NCBI RefSeq assembly: GCF_003074055.1
Contig: NZ_CP029043.1
Span: forward strand, 6,812,501 to 6,876,500
Source: Streptomyces nigra
GTDB taxonomy: Bacteria > Actinomycetota > Actinomycetes > Streptomycetales > Streptomycetaceae
Direction of reading: 5' to 3'
DNA: 64,000 nt
Below the pieces are notes generated by a model. The model saw nothing but the letters and a program-made list of their open reading frames with translations, was not told where the DNA came from and did not search any database. Both the position numbers and the translations under genes were made by a program. Within the stretch, counting starts at the first letter, position 1. The number at the start of each line of letters is the position of its first letter. Positions 60,323-64,000 of the stretch are shown in pieces.

Positions 60323-61495
60323 ATGGACACCGACCAGATCATGCGCACCTTCACCGACTTCTTCCAGGAGCGCGGCCACCTCCGGATCGACGGCGGCAGC
60401 CTCCTTCCGTCGCCCGGCGACCCCGTCCTGTTCACCACCTCGGGCATGCACCCCCTCATCCCGCATCTGGAGGGCCGGCCGCATCCGCTCGGGCGGCGCC
60501 TCAGCGGCGTCCAGCGCTGCTTGCGCACCACCGACCTCGACGAGGTGGGCGACCGAACCCACCTCACCGTGTTCCAGATGCTGGGCTCCTGGTCGCTCGG
60601 CGACTACGGCCTTCCGCAGAGCCTGCGCTGGGGCTGCGAGCTGCTGCGCGACGGCTTCGGCATCCCGCCGGAGCGGATGCACGTCACCGTCTTCGGCGGC
60701 AACGACGAGGTCGGCCCCGACCATGAATCCCTCGACACCTGGCGGGAGTCGGGGCTGCCCGTCGAGATGGTCCGGGACGACAACTGGTGGTCCCACGGAC
60801 CGGCCGGACTGTGCGGCCCCGACTCCGAGATCTTCGTGTGGACCGGCGGCCCCGGCACCCCGCCGCAGGGCACCCCCACCACCGACCCCCGCTGGGTCGA
60901 GGTCTGGAACCACGTCGGGATGCGCCACCACCGCGCCGAGGACGGCACCCTCCATCCGCTGCGGCAGCGCAACGTGGACACCGGCATGGGGCTTGAACGG
61001 CTGGTGATGCTCCTCCAGGACCGCGACTCGGTGTACGGGACCGACCTGTTCGAACCCTGGACCCGGCACCTGCCGCCCCTGTGGAGCCTGGACGAGCGAG
61101 GGACCCGGCTCGTCATCGACCATCTGCGGTCCGCCACCGTCGTCATCGGCGACGGCGTCCGCCCGTCGGCCGGCTCGCACGGCTACGTCCTGCGCCGCCT
61201 CGTCCGCCGGGTCCTCACCACCCTGTGGCGCGACGACCCCTCACGCACCCTCTCCGACCTGCCGGAGGAGCCGCTGCGGCACACCCTGCACCACTTCCGG
61301 CTGCCCACCGGGCCGGACGAGGTGCGCGGGGTGCTGGACGAGGAGGAGCGCCGGTTCCGTGACCTGGTGCGGCGGGGCCGCCGTGTGCTGGGCCGGCCGG
61401 AGTTCTCCGGCCCGCTGAGCGACGACGACTACCGCCGTCTGCACGACACGTACGGTCTGCCGCGGGACCTAGTCACGGGCCTGCGGGCCGACTGA
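60323..61495 (+). CDS. Truncated alanyl-tRNA synthetase-related protein
   Basis: This 390-residue protein matches only the N-terminal part of AlaRS (full enzymes are about 880-890 residues): the class II catalytic domain, with TSGMHPLIPHLEG, RCLRTTDLDEVG, HLTVFQMLGSWSLGDY and the motif 3 GMGLERLVMLLQ, and the start of the tRNA-recognition helices. The editing and C-Ala domains are missing. The residues after motif 2 differ from canonical AlaRS, so it may charge tRNA with relaxed control, activate alanine for another purpose, or be inactive. I chose ATG 60323 (GTG 60320 is an alternative). It is preceded by an alanine-rich leader peptide and attenuator. Confidence 0.85.
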   Translation: MDTDQIMRTFTDFFQERGHLRIDGGSLLPSPGDPVLFTTSGMHPLIPHLEGRPHPLGRRLSGVQRCLRTTDLDEVGDRTHLTVFQMLGSWSLGDYGLPQSLRWGCELLRDGFGIPPERMHVTVFGGNDEVGPDHESLDTWRESGLPVEMVRDDNWWSHGPAGLCGPDSEIFVWTGGPGTPPQGTPTTDPRWVEVWNHVGMRHHRAEDGTLHPLRQRNVDTGMGLERLVMLLQDRDSVYGTDLFEPWTRHLPPLWSLDERGTRLVIDHLRSATVVIGDGVRPSAGSHGYVLRRLVRRVLTTLWRDDPSRTLSDLPEEPLRHTLHHFRLPTGPDEVRGVLDEEERRFRDLVRRGRRVLGRPEFSGPLSDDDYRRLHDTYGLPRDLVTGLRAD

Positions 61496-61544
61496 CCGGG
61501 CGGGGCCCGGGACGGGCGTCCCGGGCCCCGATGCAGCGGAGCGG

Positions 61545-61910
61545 CTACTCGTCCCACGCCTCGATGATGATCTGCCGCGAGATCTTGCCGTCCCGCAGTG
61601 TGATCATCGACTCGGACATCACGCGTACGCCGTCCGCGTACTCGCACGACTCGCTGTAGGCGGCGTTGTCGCCCTGGACCACGCAGCCCTCCAGCTTGTG
61701 CGTCATGTCCCGGTTGTAGACGTCGGTGAGCATGTCGGCGATCTCGTCGCGGCCGTGCAGCACCTTCGGGCTGCTGGGCTGCGCGTTGCGGTTGACCACC
61801 CGGATCTCGGCGTCGTCGGTGTACAGCGACAGAAGGGTGTCCGGGGTGTTCCCCTCCACGGCCCGGCGCAGGGTGTCCGTGTCGAACGAGGGGGTGGTGC
61901 TGGTGCCCAT
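61545..61910 (-). CDS. NTF2-like (SnoaL-fold) protein
   Basis: This 121-residue protein of the NTF2/SnoaL superfamily has a cone-shaped fold with an N-terminal helix (DTLRRAVEGNTPDTLLSLYTDDAEIRVVN) and a C-terminal sheet (GDNAAYSESCEYADGVRVMSESMITLRDGKISRQIIIEAWDE). Such proteins are cyclases, isomerases or dimer scaffolds; nothing assigns a reaction here. ATG 61910 has a strong AGGAGG upstream. Confidence 0.82.
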   Translation of the reverse strand: MGTSTTPSFDTDTLRRAVEGNTPDTLLSLYTDDAEIRVVNRNAQPSSPKVLHGRDEIADMLTDVYNRDMTHKLEGCVVQGDNAAYSESCEYADGVRVMSESMITLRDGKISRQIIIEAWDE

Positions 61911-62086
61911 GGTGACCTCCTACGAGACCCGCGGCACGACGAAGGGGGCCGCGGCCGCCAGGGCCTCTGCTTCGAGCGTCCTCCGCCCGGCGGGACGGGG
62001 CAACCCCGGCCGCGCGCGCTCCGCCTGACGGGTGAGCGGCGCGGGCGGGCCGTGTCCGGGTGAGGCCCGCCCGCGTTGCGCCGGGC

Positions 62087-62386
62087 ATGAAGTCGACACG
62101 ACGTATCGCAGCCGCCGTCGGCCTGGCCGCCGGTCTCACCGGTCTCGCCGCGCCCCTGGCGGACGCGGCCCCGATGCCCGGCCCGGACGCCGGCCTGCCG
62201 AACGCGGTGACCACGCTCGACTCCCTCGCGGCGAGCGGCGTCCCCGCGGACCGCCAGGGCCGGATGCCCCGCCCGTCCGAGCAGCTGACCCGGCTCGACC
62301 AGCTCAAGGACCTGAGCCGGGCCAATCGGCCCCAGGAGTTCCGCCCGGTCGACACGCCGGTCACCAGGATGCTGCCCGCGCTGTAG
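62087..62386 (+). CDS. Small secreted hypothetical protein
   Basis: This 99-residue protein has a clear signal peptide (MKSTRRIAAAVGLAAGLTGLAAPLADA, cut near residue 27), leaving about 72 mature residues that are polar, with Pro, Arg and Asp and no cysteine. It resembles small conserved exported actinobacterial proteins of unknown function. I chose ATG 62087 because the signal peptide starts there; the longer frame to 62060 is weak. A hairpin follows its stop. Confidence 0.65.
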   Translation: MKSTRRIAAAVGLAAGLTGLAAPLADAAPMPGPDAGLPNAVTTLDSLAASGVPADRQGRMPRPSEQLTRLDQLKDLSRANRPQEFRPVDTPVTRMLPAL

Positions 62387-62396
62387 GCCAAGTTCT

Positions 62397-62435
62397 CGTA
62401 CGAAGGGCCGTCCCCGCGGGGCGGCCCTTCATACG
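62397..62435. terminator. Bidirectional terminator hairpin
   Basis: Bases 62397-62414 pair with 62418-62435 around a 3-base loop, with one C-A mismatch and one G-T pair, giving about 17 pairs. It lies between convergent genes (62386 and 62439) and should stop both. Confidence 0.7.
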
Positions 62436-62438
62436 TGG

Positions 62439-64000
62439 TCAGCCCGCCGTCGCCAGGAACTGCGTCGCCGCCAGCTCCGCGTACAGCGGGTCCGCCGTCA
62501 CCAGGTCACGATGCGTGCCGACCGCCCGGACCCGGCCCGCGTCCATCACCACGATCCGGTCCGCCATCGTCACCGTCGACAGACGGTGCGCCACCACCAG
62601 GACCGTCGTCGTCCGGGCGACGTCCGCGACGGTGTCGCGCAGCGCGGCCTCGTTGACCGCGTCCAGCTGCGAGGTCGCCTCGTCCAGGAGCAGCAGCCGG
62701 GGGCGGCGCAGCAGGGCGCGCGCGATGGCCACCCGCTGCCGCTCACCGCCCGACAGCCTGGTGCCGCGATGCCCGACCAGCGTCTCCAGACCGCCCGGCA
62801 GCCGCGCCACCAGGCCGTCCAGCCGGGTCGTCTTCAGCACCCCCGCCAGGTCGGCGTCGTCCGCGTCCGGGTTGCCCAGCAGCAGATTGTCGCGCAAGGA
62901 GCCCGACAGGACGGGCGCGTCCTGTTCGACGTAGCCGATCGCGGAGCGCAGCACCGGCAGCTCCCAGTCCGCCAGGTCCCGGCCGTCGAGTGTGATCGTC
63001 CCGGACTCCGGGTCGTAGAACCGCTCGATGAGGGAGAACACCGTCGTCTTGCCCGCGCCGGACGGGCCGACGAACGCGGTCATGCCCTGCGCGGGCACGG
63101 CGAACGTCACCCCGTGGTGGACGTAGGGGGCGTCGTCGCCGTACCGGAAGCGCACATCGTCGAAGGCCAGTGCGGCCGGACGGGCGCCGGGGGAGGGCAA
63201 CGGGGCGGGGGTGGCCGCCGGTTCGGCGGGCAGGCTGAGCGCCTCCTGGATCCGCGCGAGCGCCGCCGACCCCGTCTGGTACTGCGTGATCGCACCGACG
63301 ACCTGCTGGATCGGCGCCATCAGATAGAAGACGTACAGCAGGAACGCCACCAGGGTGCCCACGTCGATCGCGCCGGTCGCCACCCGGGCGCCGCCCACCG
63401 CGAGCACCGTGATGAACGCGATCTGCAGGGCGAGCCCGGCCGTGTTGCCCGCCGCGGCCGACCACTTGGCGGCCCGCACGCTCTGCCGCCAGGACTCCTC
63501 GGCGGCCGTGTGCAGCGTCCGCTCCTCGCGGTGCTCGGCACCGGACGCCTTGACCGTGCGCAGCGCGCCCAGGATGCGCTCGAGCGAGGCCCCCATCACG
63601 CCCACGGCGTCCTGCGCCTGACGGCTGGCCCGGTTCATGCGCGGCACGATGACCCCGAGGACCGTGCCGGCGACGAGGATCACGGCGAGCGTGACCCCGA
63701 GCAGGACGGGGTCCACCACGCCCATCAGCACGAGCGTCGCCACCAGCGTGAGCCCGCCGGTGCCCAGACCCACCAGGGAGTCCGTCGTCACCTCGCGCAG
63801 CAGGGTCGTGTCCGAGGTGATGCGCGCCATCAGATCGCCGGGCTCGGTGCGGTCGACGGCGGTGATGCGCAGCCGCAGCAGATACGACGACAGGGCCCGC
63901 CGCGCGCCGAGCACGACCGACTCGGCGGTGCGGCGCAGCACGTACGAACCCAGCGCCCCCACTGCCGCGTTCGCCACCACCAGGGCGGACATGAGCAGCA
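62439..64000 (-). CDS. ABC transporter permease/ATP-binding protein, cut by the right edge
   Basis: This fused ABC exporter half-transporter runs off the right edge, so its N-terminus is missing; about 520 residues are visible. The visible part starts within the membrane domain (RRALSSYLLRLRITAVDRTEPGDLMARITSDTTLLREV). The C-terminal ATPase has Walker A GPSGAGKTT, signature LSGGERQ and Walker B LLLLDEATSQLD. By family it exports lipids, peptides or drugs. The hairpin at 62397-62435 follows its stop. Confidence 0.9.
   Translation of the reverse strand, partial: LLMSALVVANAAVGALGSYVLRRTAESVVLGARRALSSYLLRLRITAVDRTEPGDLMARITSDTTLLREVTTDSLVGLGTGGLTLVATLVLMGVVDPVLLGVTLAVILVAGTVLGVIVPRMNRASRQAQDAVGVMGASLERILGALRTVKASGAEHREERTLHTAAEESWRQSVRAAKWSAAAGNTAGLALQIAFITVLAVGGARVATGAIDVGTLVAFLLYVFYLMAPIQQVVGAITQYQTGSAALARIQEALSLPAEPAATPAPLPSPGARPAALAFDDVRFRYGDDAPYVHHGVTFAVPAQGMTAFVGPSGAGKTTVFSLIERFYDPESGTITLDGRDLADWELPVLRSAIGYVEQDAPVLSGSLRDNLLLGNPDADDADLAGVLKTTRLDGLVARLPGGLETLVGHRGTRLSGGERQRVAIARALLRRPRLLLLDEATSQLDAVNEAALRDTVADVARTTTVLVVAHRLSTVTMADRIVVMDAGRVRAVGTHRDLVTADPLYAELAATQFLATAG

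Overview
The window reads as a stretch of a Streptomyces chromosome. GC content is very high, nearly every real gene ends its codons in G or C, GTG and TTG starts are common, and the gene families are typical of the genus: SpoIIE-type phosphatases paired with ATPase domains, a subtilisin inhibitor (SSI), DUF4232 and DUF4235 proteins, a GH16-ricin glucanase and a CU044_5270 protein. I see no rRNA, tRNA, CRISPR array, plasmid or prophage module. I annotate 58 coding sequences, two of them cut by the window edges, plus two short upstream ORFs.

Layout. 1-15.6 kb is mostly independent metabolic and regulatory genes: PHP protein (partial), GH16 beta-glucanase, VanZ, DUF4230, an accessory PRPP synthetase, STAS protein, a divergent quinone reductase/GlxA-type regulator pair, VOC protein, DUF4235, glutathionyl-hydroquinone reductase-like protein, CDF metal transporter, deazaflavin-dependent oxidoreductase, LysE exporter, P450 plus ferredoxin, flavoprotein and aldo/keto reductase. 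16-24 kb holds two paralogous proteins that join an ECF-sigma-like part, a zinc-finger anti-sigma-like part, a membrane helix and an outside ricin-like lectin part. Between them lie a DUF4232 lipoprotein, a large PAS/GAF/SpoIIE phosphatase and a ribbon-helix-helix/Fic-like toxin-antitoxin pair. 23.9-28.3 kb has a MITE-like element, a hydroxyacid dehydrogenase/oxidase operon, SSI and an exopolyphosphatase.

28.3-34.6 kb is an NHLP-type bacteriocin export cassette: an ABC transporter, a C39-peptidase ABC transporter and an HlyD adaptor, preceded by one 71-residue double-glycine precursor peptide. No modification enzyme is visible. A secreted S1 protease with a repetitive tail is divergent from it, and 37-bp tandem repeats lie in between. 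36.9-45.7 kb has another SpoIIE phosphatase and a complete dTDP-L-rhamnose set (rmlA-rmlB-rmlD plus a methyltransferase-like gene, facing rmlC plus a large family-2 glycosyltransferase), which fits decoration of a cell-wall glycopolymer.

45.8-64 kb contains a second MITE-like element, a metallophosphoesterase, XdhC, a TetM/OtrA-type ribosomal protection protein with an overlapping upstream ORF, a secreted beta-propeller beside a TetR regulator, a secreted TAP-like peptidase, a third SpoIIE phosphatase, an orphan cytochrome oxidase subunit I, an ECF sigma factor with a membrane partner, a YihY protein, a truncated alanyl-tRNA-synthetase paralog, an NTF2-like protein, a small secreted protein and part of an ABC exporter.

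The strongest lead is at 60.1-60.3 kb. A promoter apparently fires into a leaderless 22-codon ORF with seven alanine codons, followed by a perfect GC hairpin and then the truncated AlaRS gene. A competing pairing is available, so it looks like a classical ribosome-mediated attenuator reading alanine supply. Other leads are the twin sigma/anti-sigma/lectin fusions with a shared upstream box, the lone double-glycine peptide export cassette, and two related MITEs, one of which supplies a gene's stop codon.
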